Positions 11,252-18,938 of a stretch of DNA of 64,000 bases are shown here, in pieces. This stretch comes from Setophaga petechia (taxonomy: Eukaryota; Chordata; Aves; Passeriformes; Parulidae), in contig JANCRA010000006.1 in the NCBI GenBank assembly GCA_024362935.1, positions 32,667,924 through 32,731,923 of the forward strand, in the 5' to 3' direction. The notes below the pieces were generated by a model. The model did no database searches. It was not told the origin of the DNA and saw only the letters and a list, made by a program, of their open reading frames with translations. The position numbers and the translations under genes were made by a program. Each line of letters starts with the position of its first letter. Positions within the stretch are counted from its first letter, which is position 1.

Positions 11252-13820
11252 AATTCACATCAGTCTCATCCTGCTCACTGCACAGGTCAGGCTTTACAGA
11301 TTTGAGCGGACACCACCTAATTTTGCCGTCCTTTTTGACAGCTGCGTACCCTCGCCCCGTGAGTATCAATTTCCAGCCCTGTTCCCATTCCCCCAGCTCA
11401 TTTCTGATTACAACCTGTGGGCCGTCCTCTAAGACTCTGGAGGCCCAGTGTTTCTGAATGGGACTGTTTGCCTCTTCCCCTCTGGGGAATTGATTCAGTG
11501 CTAGCAAAGCAGTTGCTAGTATACGTGCCTGGTCCCCTGAGGGAATGGAATTGGCAAAGCCTTCTGCCTTTGCCAACACCTCTATCCTATTTTTCAGGGT
11601 CTGATTTGCTCTCTCAACTATAGCTTGTCCGGTACTGTTGTAAGGAATACCTTGTACTAAAGTGATGCCCCATTTCGAGGCGAATTCTTGCACCAGTTTG
11701 GAAGTAAAATTGGAGCCGTTGTCAGTTTTAATTTGTTTGGGAATGCCAAGCCATGCCATGGCTGTCAGCCAGTGCTGAATTGTGGCTTTGGAGTCAGTTT
11801 TGGGATGCTGCGTGGCTATGATCATTCTGCTGAAAGTGTCCACTGTCACTGCAAGCCACTCTCGGGGTTTCAGCAGCTGGCACACGGTAAAGTCCGACTG
11901 CCAGATCTCTGAAGGCTTGAGGCCTCTCGGGTTGACCCCACTGGTCCACAAAGGCGACTTCTGGCAGTGAGGACACGTAGCTACCACGTGTTTTGCGTCC
12001 GCTCTTGAGATCCCGCATCTCTTTGCCAGTGCTTTGACCCCGATGTGGAGTGACTCATGCAGTTGACGAGCTTCTTGCAACGTCCACACGCCTTTCGCTG
12101 CGGCGTCTGCTTTGTCGTTACCTATCTGGAAGTAACCTTTGACTGGGTTGTGACTGTTTACGTGAATGACGGATATGGTGCCCTTCCGTGAGGACAGTGC
12201 TTCTTCCAGCATCAGGGCTGCTGTTGATGTTGACACACCTGGTCCTGCCATGGCTAGGCAGAGCCTTGCCACGAATATAGAGTCCGTTACGATGTTGAGG
12301 TGCTCATCTCGGAAAAGTCCGCATGCCAGGACTACTGCTGCTGCTTCCAGCTGCTGCACTGACAGTGTGGGGTCACATGCTTTGACACAATGCCACTGTT
12401 CTCCTGTCTGCCACACTGCTGTTGCAGTTGAAGTTGTGGAAGAAGCGTCCGTGAAAACTGTTGGTCCTGGCTGAGGTCGGTCCTTGACCTTTGGTGGTAT
12501 GTCTATGTCGATGATGGTCAGCAGCTGGGTCCATGGTGGTTTGGAGGAGTAGGAGATCTCTCCTCCGAAGCCGGAGAGAGCAAGGGCTAAATACTCTGAG
12601 ATTGTGGTTGCCTCCGTGGTTGGCTGCTTGCGAAAGGGAAGATAAATTCTCTTTGGCTCTGTTCCTAGGTGTCTCAGTGCGAGTCTCCTGCCTTTCCTGA
12701 TGAGGTTGGCGATGCATTCGATTCCCGGGGAGAATGCACGGGCAGGCCTTCCGAGGACCACCCATTGGATCGGTCGTGACTTCTCGGGGGGTCCTTGGGC
12801 CAGCGCCCCCACTCCCCCCTTCGGGGTAAAGTGTACATATAGGTCCAAAGGCATCGCTGGGTTCCACCTGGCTAGCGTGCCAGTGGATATCTGCTGTTCG
12901 ATGAAATCCAGGGAGTTCGCTGCCTGTGGTGTCAGTTTCTTTGGTTCCCAGGAGTGCTTTCCTTTCAGCAGCTCATACAATGGTTCCATGACTTCAGGGG
13001 GGATCAGGATGACGTTGTGAACCCATTGCAGCGATCCAACCAGGCACTGCGCATCATGTAGTGTCTTAATGTCTCGGTGGACCTTCACCTTGGGAGGAGT
13101 CACGTATGAATCTGTGATTCCTACACCCAGGAAGGTCACACAAGGTCCTTTCTTGATCTTTGCAGTGGCGATCTTGAAGCCATTTGCTTGGAGGGTTGCG
13201 GTGATCGCAGATATCAGGCGTTCTACTTCACTTGCTGATGGGGCTGCAGCTAGGATGTCATCCATGTATTGAATGATGGTTGCGGAGGGGTAGGCGTTCC
13301 GAACTGGCAACAGCGCTTTGTCCACGGTGATCTGGCAGATGCTAGGGCTGTGGACAAATCCTTGTGGAAGTACCTTCCATTGAAAGCGGAGATTGGGCCG
13401 TGCGCCGTTAGGAAACACCACGGAGAAGGCAAATCGTTCCCTGTCTTCAGGGTGCAAGGGTATTGAGAAGAAACAGTCCTTGATGTCCAGCACTGCGCAT
13501 GGCTGTCCTTCAGGGATGGCTGAGTTTGCAGGTAACAGTGTTTGTACAGGACCCATGGGTCCAACTGTCTTGTTCACCTCTCTCAGGTCGTGGATGAGGC
13601 GAAAACCCTCTCCAGACCTTTTGGGAATTACAAAAACGGGGGTGTTCCATGGGCTAATCGAGGGTTCGATATGACCCTTTTTCAGTTCCCGATCAACCAG
13701 TTCCAGTAAAGCTGCCACTCTGTTCTCTGACAAAGGCCACTGCTCGACCCAGACCACTTCTGATGGTTTCCAGGTTAGTTTGATTGGCAGCGTGGGGTGC
13801 ACGGCAGTGGCCCTCACTAT
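11178..13820 (-). CDS. pol: ERV-A Pol (RT, RNase H, integrase), made by -1 frameshift
   Basis: About 880 codons are read after the pro-pol slip near 13820; the open frame itself extends up to 14060. Reverse transcriptase shows SPWNTPVF, VLPQGF and the catalytic YMDD (13257-13268). RNase H shows TVFTDASS, LEAAAVVLA, VTDS and GNDKADA. Integrase shows an HHCC-type zinc region ending CPHC, then the D,D,E residues in QSDFTV, KTDNGSNF and GQAIVERANQ. The sequence resembles alpharetrovirus-like pol of birds. No stop interrupts it. It extends 74 bases into env. The enzymes would act in reverse transcription and integration within the virion core. Confidence 0.92.
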   Translation of the reverse strand: MVRATAVHPTLPIKLTWKPSEVVWVEQWPLSENRVAALLELVDRELKKGHIEPSISPWNTPVFVIPKRSGEGFRLIHDLREVNKTVGPMGPVQTLLPANSAIPEGQPCAVLDIKDCFFSIPLHPEDRERFAFSVVFPNGARPNLRFQWKVLPQGFVHSPSICQITVDKALLPVRNAYPSATIIQYMDDILAAAPSASEVERLISAITATLQANGFKIATAKIKKGPCVTFLGVGITDSYVTPPKVKVHRDIKTLHDAQCLVGSLQWVHNVILIPPEVMEPLYELLKGKHSWEPKKLTPQAANSLDFIEQQISTGTLARWNPAMPLDLYVHFTPKGGVGALAQGPPEKSRPIQWVVLGRPARAFSPGIECIANLIRKGRRLALRHLGTEPKRIYLPFRKQPTTEATTISEYLALALSGFGGEISYSSKPPWTQLLTIIDIDIPPKVKDRPQPGPTVFTDASSTTSTATAVWQTGEQWHCVKACDPTLSVQQLEAAAVVLACGLFRDEHLNIVTDSIFVARLCLAMAGPGVSTSTAALMLEEALSSRKGTISVIHVNSHNPVKGYFQIGNDKADAAAKGVWTLQEARQLHESLHIGVKALAKRCGISRADAKHVVATCPHCQKSPLWTSGVNPRGLKPSEIWQSDFTVCQLLKPREWLAVTVDTFSRMIIATQHPKTDSKATIQHWLTAMAWLGIPKQIKTDNGSNFTSKLVQEFASKWGITLVQGIPYNSTGQAIVERANQTLKNRIEVLAKAEGFANSIPSGDQARILATALLALNQFPRGEEANSPIQKHWASRVLEDGPQVVIRNELGEWEQGWKLILTGRGYAAVKKDGKIRWCPLKSVKPDLCSEQDETDVNCEFLFTGHDHRTPSGCVHSPSRGK

Positions 13821-14488
13821 AAATTTGAAATCCTGACTCCGAGCATAGCGAGGACATCTCTCCCTATCAGGGGTGGAGAGTTTTGCAAAATGTAGGGGTA
13901 AATTGCTACGGTCTGTTCTGGTCCCTTGTTCGTGTGGAGTGTTACAGCCACCAGCTGGGTGCTTTTCCACGCCCGGGTTTGCCCCCCCACTCCGTTCACC
14001 GGGGGGACTTCTGTGACTTGCCAGTGTCTGGGCCAATATGGTTGGGGGATTATCGTACAATCCGACCCTGTGTCCGCCCAGAACTGGAGCCCCACGGTGT
14101 GGTGGTCATGGCTGCCGTATAGGCGGCATGTTCCCCACACTTTCAGGGGTTCTTTCCCTATTTTCATGACCAGGGCCACCCAGGGATCCCGGTCTGGGAC
14201 GTCCCCTGCTGGCTCTGTGGCGCTTGCGCGGCTTGTGGCACTGAGGTGTGTGGGGGTATTATCTGTGGTGTTGCAGAGCCCTGCAACTGTATCGGTGTGG
14301 TGTGTGGGGGCATTACCTGTGGTGTTGCAGAGCCCTGCAACTGTATCTGTGTGGGGGGTGCTGTATTGATTGTCTCCTGCGGGAGCAGAATGTATCCTCC
14401 CCCCCACTGGGGGTTCACCTGGACGGGCCGTCTCACATTCAAAGCGGGAGGAGGCTGCGTGTGGCCCGAGCGCCCCCTCCCTCTCCCG
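13817..14488 (-). CDS. pro: ERV-A protease, made by -1 frameshift from gag
   Basis: The frame is open from about 14644 to the stop at 13817 and would be entered at the slippery site 14488-14494. The aspartic protease active site is ADTGSD, followed by a C-terminal LIGRDVLAML, typical of retroviral proteases. No dUTPase domain is visible upstream of the active site. The stretch before it carries a 54-bp direct duplication (14245-14352), which gives HTDTVAGLCNTT twice. The protease would mature Gag and Gag-Pol in the virion. Confidence 0.9.
   Translation of the reverse strand, partial: REREGALGPHAASSRFECETARPGEPPVGGRIHSAPAGDNQYSTPHTDTVAGLCNTTGNAPTHHTDTVAGLCNTTDNTPTHLSATSRASATEPAGDVPDRDPWVALVMKIGKEPLKVWGTCRLYGSHDHHTVGLQFWADTGSDCTIIPQPYWPRHWQVTEVPPVNGVGGQTRAWKSTQLVAVTLHTNKGPEQTVAIYPYILQNSPPLIGRDVLAMLGVRISNL
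13820..13826 (-). promoter_or_regulatory. pro-pol -1 frameshift slippery heptamer AAATTTA
   Basis: The minus strand reads A AAT TTA immediately before the pro stop TAG (13817-13819). It is in the pro frame, and slipping back one base enters the pol frame (13820 = 2 mod 3 for pro; pol stop 11178 = 0 mod 3). This is a canonical XXXYYYZ site of the A AAU UUN class used by betaretroviruses at the same junction. Confidence 0.88.
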
Positions 14489-16770
14489 TTTCCCCGTGGG
14501 CGGGACCTGCAATCCCTGGCAAAGTGTCCCTTTTTCCCACAACTCCAGCAAGTCCCTCTCGTGTTTTGCTGGGATGGGGGAGCCGAACGGGTGGGCTGTG
14601 TCGGCTGGGTACACGTCGCCGCCACGTGTCCCGCCTGTCCACATTTAAAGCAAGCCAGCGCACTGGTTAGGGTGTGAACAGCTGCTTGTATGGGACTCAG
14701 CTGCTCTTCTTTTACTACATGTTTAATCATGTCTGCCAGGCTAGCACCGGCTGGCAGGGAGCGCAGTATGTCTTTGGTGACTGCATTACATTGTTGCCTA
14801 AGGCAGTCAGCAACCACCGGGCCCTTTGCCTGAGGAGGCAGGGTGGAGGTGTCCACAGCCGCCTGTAGCCTGTCTACGAATTGTGTAAATCCTTCACTTT
14901 CCCCTTGTTTTATGGTGGACCAGGGTGCTGGCTTGTCCACAACCCTAAAAGTTGAACGAATCGCCTCCCTGGCGGCTCGACAGCTCGCCCTGACCTCCTC
15001 AGCTCTGAGCAGTGCAGCTTGTTGTTGGGGTGTAGCTACATCATCATGTTTTCCCAGTAGCCGGGATAAACTCGAGCCGTGCAATGGCTGCCCCTCACCC
15101 CCTGTCCGAGCCAGCACAGAGGCACAGTTATCGGTCCAGTCCTGTTTAAAAACAATTAAACCTGCCCCGTCAAAAAGCATACGTGTAATTTGTACTATAT
15201 CACAAGGCAGCAAATCATCATTACTAAAAACTGCATCCACTAGCGTGGATACTACTCCGGAGTTAATTCCTTTTTCTGCAATAGCTTTAAGTATTGCTTG
15301 AACATCTTTAGAGTTTACTGGTGTATATGTTCTCTGTTGGTTGCCCTGCGCTCCTGTAATTCTCACTGGAAACGCATGCACAGCTGCCACGGGTGCCCAT
15401 TCAGCACAATCAATTTTTATTTGGCCCCAATCGGTGAGTTCGTATGATTGGTTCTTAATCTTGTTTGGAGATTTGTTTGGTTTCATACGAAACCGCTGTG
15501 TATCTGTGTGCTCCCTTTCCGAATCGCTGCCCGACTCGGTAAGGTCTGTGGAGCAGTCTGAAGAGGCGTTGCTCCTATCAAAGTCGGAAGTGGACTGAAA
15601 GCGCACTTCCTGTCTCCCCTGCCGTTTTGTTCGGCTTCGGCCCCGCCCCTCCCCTCGGGGGCGGTGTCGCCCTTCCCCTCGGAGGCGGCGGCGTCCCTCC
15701 CCTTGGAGGCTGTGCCGCTCCTCCCCCCAGAGGCGGTGTCGCCCCTCCTCTTGGAGGCGGTGTCGCCCCTCCTCTTGGAGGTGGTGTCGCCCCTCCTCTT
15801 GGAGGCGGTGTCGCCCCTCCTCTTGGAGGTGGTGTCGCTCCCACTCCCTGGGCTCGCCCTGCCCCTCACCGGGAGGGGTTTCTCCCTTATACGGTGGCGG
15901 CGGTGGGCGCAGCCCCCGGGCGAATGCCTGCCCCCCCGTTCCTCCCTGCGCCTGCGTGTCTGTGTGTGTCCACTCCCGGTACTGACCAGCGCCGGTCTGC
16001 TGCGCAGGCGTGCTTGCGGCCATTTCCCCCTCAGGGCATTTCCCGCCGCGAACACGCGGGCCCCGCCCCCCTCCCTGTCCGGCGGCGCCATTTTTGAATG
16101 GCGGCTGCAGTTCTGCCGCCCCTGTTTCAGTGCTGACTGCAGCCTCCACGCCGCGAGCTGCGTCCGTCAGTTCGCCCCAGAAACACCGCGCGCGCGTCTC
16201 TGCGGGGTGTGCCGAATCCGGAGGCGGCGGGGGACAAACAAACAGAGAAGACTCTGGTTTTTCGGGGGATATCGGGGGGGTTTTGGGACCCAGCTGGTCC
16301 CCCGGGGGGGTCAGGGTGTGCTCCGGGGTTTTTGGGGGATCTCCCAGAGGTTCTGGGGGATCTGGCTCAGGGTCCGGGGAGAATTGGGGGGTGCCCGGTC
16401 CCTGCGTGCCCGCGCTCCCGCCCGCACTGCCCGCGGGGGGGGTTTGGGTTTCTGCCGCCACTCCCACCTTTGGTGTAACCATCAGATGCGGCCGGGCGGC
16501 CGCCCAAACCTCCTGATTCTCTAAAGCTTGGCATAGAGCTGTCTCCACCTTCCCCCACGCCTTAAGAAATTTCCCACTGCCCGTGTTTTTTGTGTCCTCT
16601 GCCAGAGCAACGGTACACTTCTGCCACATATCTGCATGCAATATTTCTACCGGACATTCAACCGTCCCCAGCTCCAGGAGTCTCTGCAAAGCGAGAGATA
16701 AGTACCTGGGCTCGCATTTAATTCCCCATTGTATACATACTGATTCAACGACCTTTGCTAGAGCTTCCAT
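14164..16770 (-). CDS. gag: ERV-A Gag polyprotein (868 aa)
   Basis: The start is placed at the ATG of MEALAKVV (16768-16770). The frame is open 63 codons further up, but that part runs through the primer site into the LTR. Domains in order: matrix; a long Pro/Gly-rich region with a PPPPPY late-budding motif; a charged repeat region (15656-15845); capsid with a major homology region (QGESEGFTQFVDRL); two nucleocapsid zinc knuckles (CFKCGQAGHVAATC and CWSCGKKGHFARDC); and a Gln/Pro-rich C-terminus. There is no MGxxx(S/T) myristoylation signal at this start. 868 residues is long for a Gag, largely because of the charged repeat and Pro-rich parts. The frame is intact. Confidence 0.92.
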   Translation of the reverse strand: MEALAKVVESVCIQWGIKCEPRYLSLALQRLLELGTVECPVEILHADMWQKCTVALAEDTKNTGSGKFLKAWGKVETALCQALENQEVWAAARPHLMVTPKVGVAAETQTPPAGSAGGSAGTQGPGTPQFSPDPEPDPPEPLGDPPKTPEHTLTPPGDQLGPKTPPISPEKPESSLFVCPPPPPDSAHPAETRARCFWGELTDAARGVEAAVSTETGAAELQPPFKNGAAGQGGGRGPRVRGGKCPEGEMAASTPAQQTGAGQYREWTHTDTQAQGGTGGQAFARGLRPPPPPYKGETPPGEGQGEPREWERHHLQEEGRHRLQEEGRHHLQEEGRHRLQEEGRHRLWGEERHSLQGEGRRRLRGEGRHRPRGEGRGRSRTKRQGRQEVRFQSTSDFDRSNASSDCSTDLTESGSDSEREHTDTQRFRMKPNKSPNKIKNQSYELTDWGQIKIDCAEWAPVAAVHAFPVRITGAQGNQQRTYTPVNSKDVQAILKAIAEKGINSGVVSTLVDAVFSNDDLLPCDIVQITRMLFDGAGLIVFKQDWTDNCASVLARTGGEGQPLHGSSLSRLLGKHDDVATPQQQAALLRAEEVRASCRAAREAIRSTFRVVDKPAPWSTIKQGESEGFTQFVDRLQAAVDTSTLPPQAKGPVVADCLRQQCNAVTKDILRSLPAGASLADMIKHVVKEEQLSPIQAAVHTLTSALACFKCGQAGHVAATCTQPTQPTRSAPPSQQNTRGTCWSCGKKGHFARDCRSRPRGNGRGRGRSGHTQPPPALNVRRPVQVNPQWGGGYILLPQETINTAPPTQIQLQGSATPQVMPPHTTPIQLQGSATPQIIPPHTSVPQAAQAPQSQQGTSQTGIPGWPWS
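14245..14352 (-). repeat. 54-bp direct duplication in the gag/pro overlap
   Basis: The units start at 14245 and 14299. The duplication is in frame in both reading frames (54 = 18 codons): gag repeats IQLQGSATPQ and pro repeats DTVAGLCNTT. The copies differ by a few bases. Confidence 0.85.
14488..14494 (-). promoter_or_regulatory. gag-pro -1 frameshift slippery heptamer GGGAAAC
   Basis: The minus strand reads G GGA AAC, in the gag frame (lowest base 14488 = 1 mod 3; gag stop 14164 = 1 mod 3), a few codons after the second zinc knuckle. A -1 slip reads GGG AAA CGG in the protease frame. This heptamer class is known from the gag-pro junction of type D betaretroviruses. Confidence 0.9.
15656..15845 (-). 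repeat. 24-bp coding minisatellite in ERV-A gag
   Basis: About eight units of 24 bp encode an 8-residue repeat of the form HRLQEEGR or RRLRGEGR. The four central units (about 15740-15835) are near-identical; the outer ones have diverged. The array inserts a highly charged Arg/Glu stretch between the matrix/late-domain region and the capsid. Period 24 keeps frame when copy number changes. Confidence 0.88.
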
Positions 16771-16877
16771 GGAGATCTGGCCGGTCCGAGGGGCGTCCCC
16801 CTCCGTGTCGCAGTCGGTCCTGCCGCTGTGACCGCTGTCCTCTGTCCAGGAGAAATCCCGATCCCGGGGCTTTTCGT

Positions 16878-16895
16878 TCCCGGGTTTCGGCACCA
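16878..16895 (-). other. ERV-A primer-binding site, tRNA-Phe type
   Basis: The minus strand reads TGGTGCCGAAACCCGGGA, two bases after the LTR end. It is complementary to the 3' end of vertebrate tRNA-Phe (UCCCGGGUUUCGGCACCA). Confidence 0.88.
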
Positions 16896-16897
16896 CT

Positions 16898-17238
16898 TGT
16901 TGCCTTCTGGTTCCGAAGGCAAGGCGACCTGGTTCCAGAGTACAGCACGGCGACCCCACCCTGGGCCACTCGGGCTAGAAGACGACGCTTACACCAATGT
17001 GGTGGACAGTCAAATAGGCTTTATTGTCTCTTCTCTAAGGGTTTTATAGTTTGGGGGGTTTCCTACGTAAAAAGGGGCTGGGGGTTAGTACAGGGTGGTA
17101 CTGGTACCTCCTATGTTAGGGGGGTTACATTCCTTAGTTACATTCCGAGGGTGATCCTTATCTCTGGGAGGAGGGAAGAGAGGCTTCTTGCAGCTTTCCG
17201 TAACAGCCCGTTATCTTCCGAGCGCCTGTCCCTCCACA
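16898..17238 (-). repeat. ERV-A 5' LTR
   Basis: 341 bp with TG...CA ends, the mate of 8796-9135. It carries the same TATA-like and AATAAA elements in minus orientation. The Phe-type primer site lies 2 bases downstream, which fixes the element's orientation. Confidence 0.93.
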
Positions 17239-17379
17239 TCAGTTACAAGAGCTTTGAAGGATTCTTGGCTAAGAAGACACGGGCAAGAAGGACATTTCTG
17301 TTTTGGAGCCAATCCTTCAATATTTCATCTTACAGACTCATGCTCTCGGGGTCTCTAGCTGGTCAGAGTGACCCCAAGA

Positions 17380-17960
17380 TAAGTTAGAAAGTCTCTTTTC
17401 CCAGCCTGGCGGTGGAAGAAGGAGTCAGAGCTCTTTGTTTCTCGGTCTCAAGGTTGGTTATTGTATCTTATCTATAAATATCTTTCTCCTGTCCTGCCGA
17501 GGTCCGCTCAGCAAGACAGTCTAAGGCGCTCTGCCTCCCCCGGGGCGCTGTTATCTTTTATACTAAAAACAACGACGTGTACAATATTTACAATTGCCTT
17601 CCAATACCTATCGTCTACGTTAGACAGTGAGCTTCTACTCTAAACCAATCTAACAGTGCCAACATCACAGCAGAAGATGGAGGCCAAGAAGAAGAAGGAG
17701 AAAAGCTGGACATGTCCATATTCCTCCATCTTGCCCCCTGAAGCCCCATTCTAAAAACCCCAAAAATCTATTTTCCCACTCTGTGATAAATTCACTATCA
17801 TTCTACTTAAACTTTTGTGGCTTGTCATTCTTCATACAAGGTTGGTCATTGTTTTTTCCAAGGGCTATATCAAAGGCACAGAAGTCTTGGGATCTGTGCC
17901 AAGGCCTCTGAGCCTTCTGACAAGGTCTCGAGTCCTGCAGGGCAGCCAGAGGAATTTCCT
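17380..17960 (-). mobile_element. Probable solo LTR or LTR fragment, avian ERVL/ERVK type
   Basis: In minus orientation the stretch has a TATA box (AGTATAAAAG, about 17554-17563), a downstream GC-rich transcription-start-like region and a repeated TATTTATA further down, the arrangement of an avian LTR. No retroviral coding sequence or mate LTR is present nearby. The borders are not resolved. It lies 140 bases from the ERV-A 5' LTR, so ERV-A may have inserted next to or within this older element. Confidence 0.45.
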
Positions 17961-18938
17961 GCATTCCCACATCATGCTACAGTGTAAGCTTCCTTAGCCA
18001 ATCATGTTATGACACACAAACCTTCAGCACTGCATCCGCAACTTCTTGTTTACCATTGGAACTACTTTTTTTTCTAGATCTTGAACTCTAAAACTCTAAA
18101 CTTTCCTCCCCTGCAACTTTCCTCCCCGTGTCTCTGCTATCAACTCGAAATCCGCATTCTCGCTTCTAGCACCTAAGTTTGGAAGCCCTTTCCAAGGTCT
18201 CAGATCAAATCCTGTGTTTAATTCTAAGCTTTGCGGACAAGACCAAAGGTCTGAGATTTCCCTGCATTTGGGTTTCCAACACCACTGATGCTGTTAGTTC
18301 CAGCATGCCCAGGATCCCTCTTGCAAGTCAACTCTGGCAGGAACAAGGCGGCTGCCAGGGGGCTGCTTGTGGCCTCTGAGAGGCCATTGCTCAGGGCTTG
18401 CCAGTGCCCCAGCCCCTCAGGCTCTGCCCCAGCCTGGCCAGGCTGCCTGGCAGCAGCAGCGCCGCAGCCCCACAGCAGCTGCAGAGCAGCCCCATGCAGG
18501 GGCACCTGGGAGCCCTCAGCAAGGCAGCCAGCAGCACACGGGCAGGAGGACACGGATGGCGCTTCCTGCCTGGCACAGGGCTTGTGGCCATCTCCAGGCA
18601 ACGCTCTGGCAGGGACCCCGCAGCTCCAGCCCCTGCCCAGCCGCTCTGTGGGCAGCACAAAGGCTTCAGCAGAAGCACCAAAGGCCAAAGGGCTTTTGGC
18701 CACTTCCCCTTGCCCACTGCACAGTTGGGCACCTGGCTGAGCACAAGCACCCTTTTCCCCCTCCTCCCCTATTCCCTGTGGACCCTGGGCAGCAAAGAAA
18801 ATCTCCTGAGAGTGTGTATATTATAACACGGTCTATATTTACAAAGGGTGAGAAATAGAATGGAAGAAAAGAAAAATCTGAAAGAAAAGTGAAAATCCCC
18901 ACTGGCTCAGGCTGCGCCAGCAAAGAGACCCTCCCGCA
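17961..18938. other. Intergenic stretch, no gene recognised
   Basis: AT-rich to about 18180, then GC-rich (18300-18780), where open frames occur on both strands by composition only. No splice-bordered exon or domain was found. It lies just downstream of the MROH copy B stop. Confidence 0.4.

Larger units (their letters stand above)
8796..17238 (-). mobile_element. ERV-A: young provirus with alpha/beta-type gag-pro-pol and gamma-type env
   Basis: Full structure on the minus strand: 5' LTR 16898-17238, primer site 16878-16895, gag 14164-16770, pro 13817-14488, pol 11178-13820, env 9308-11251, polypurine tract about 9136-9154, 3' LTR 8796-9135. By eye the LTRs differ by one substitution and one 1-bp indel over about 340 bases, which implies a recent insertion. 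Every major frame is open. Gag, pro and pol lie in three frames joined by two -1 slippery sites, the betaretrovirus plan. The pol sequence looks alpharetrovirus-like. The env has gammaretrovirus-type CWLC and CX6CC motifs. Flanks are GTAGTT (8790-8795) and TCAGTT (17239-17244), at best an imperfect 6-bp target duplication. Confidence 0.9.

Noticed and set aside
15627..16524. Plus-strand frames of 156-286 codons across ERV-A gag
   Set aside because: They are antisense shadows of the GC-rich and 24-bp-repeat part of gag, with no domain.
16771..16959. 63-codon N-terminal extension of ERV-A Gag
   Set aside because: It runs through the primer-binding site into the LTR; MEALAKVV at 16770 is the plausible start.
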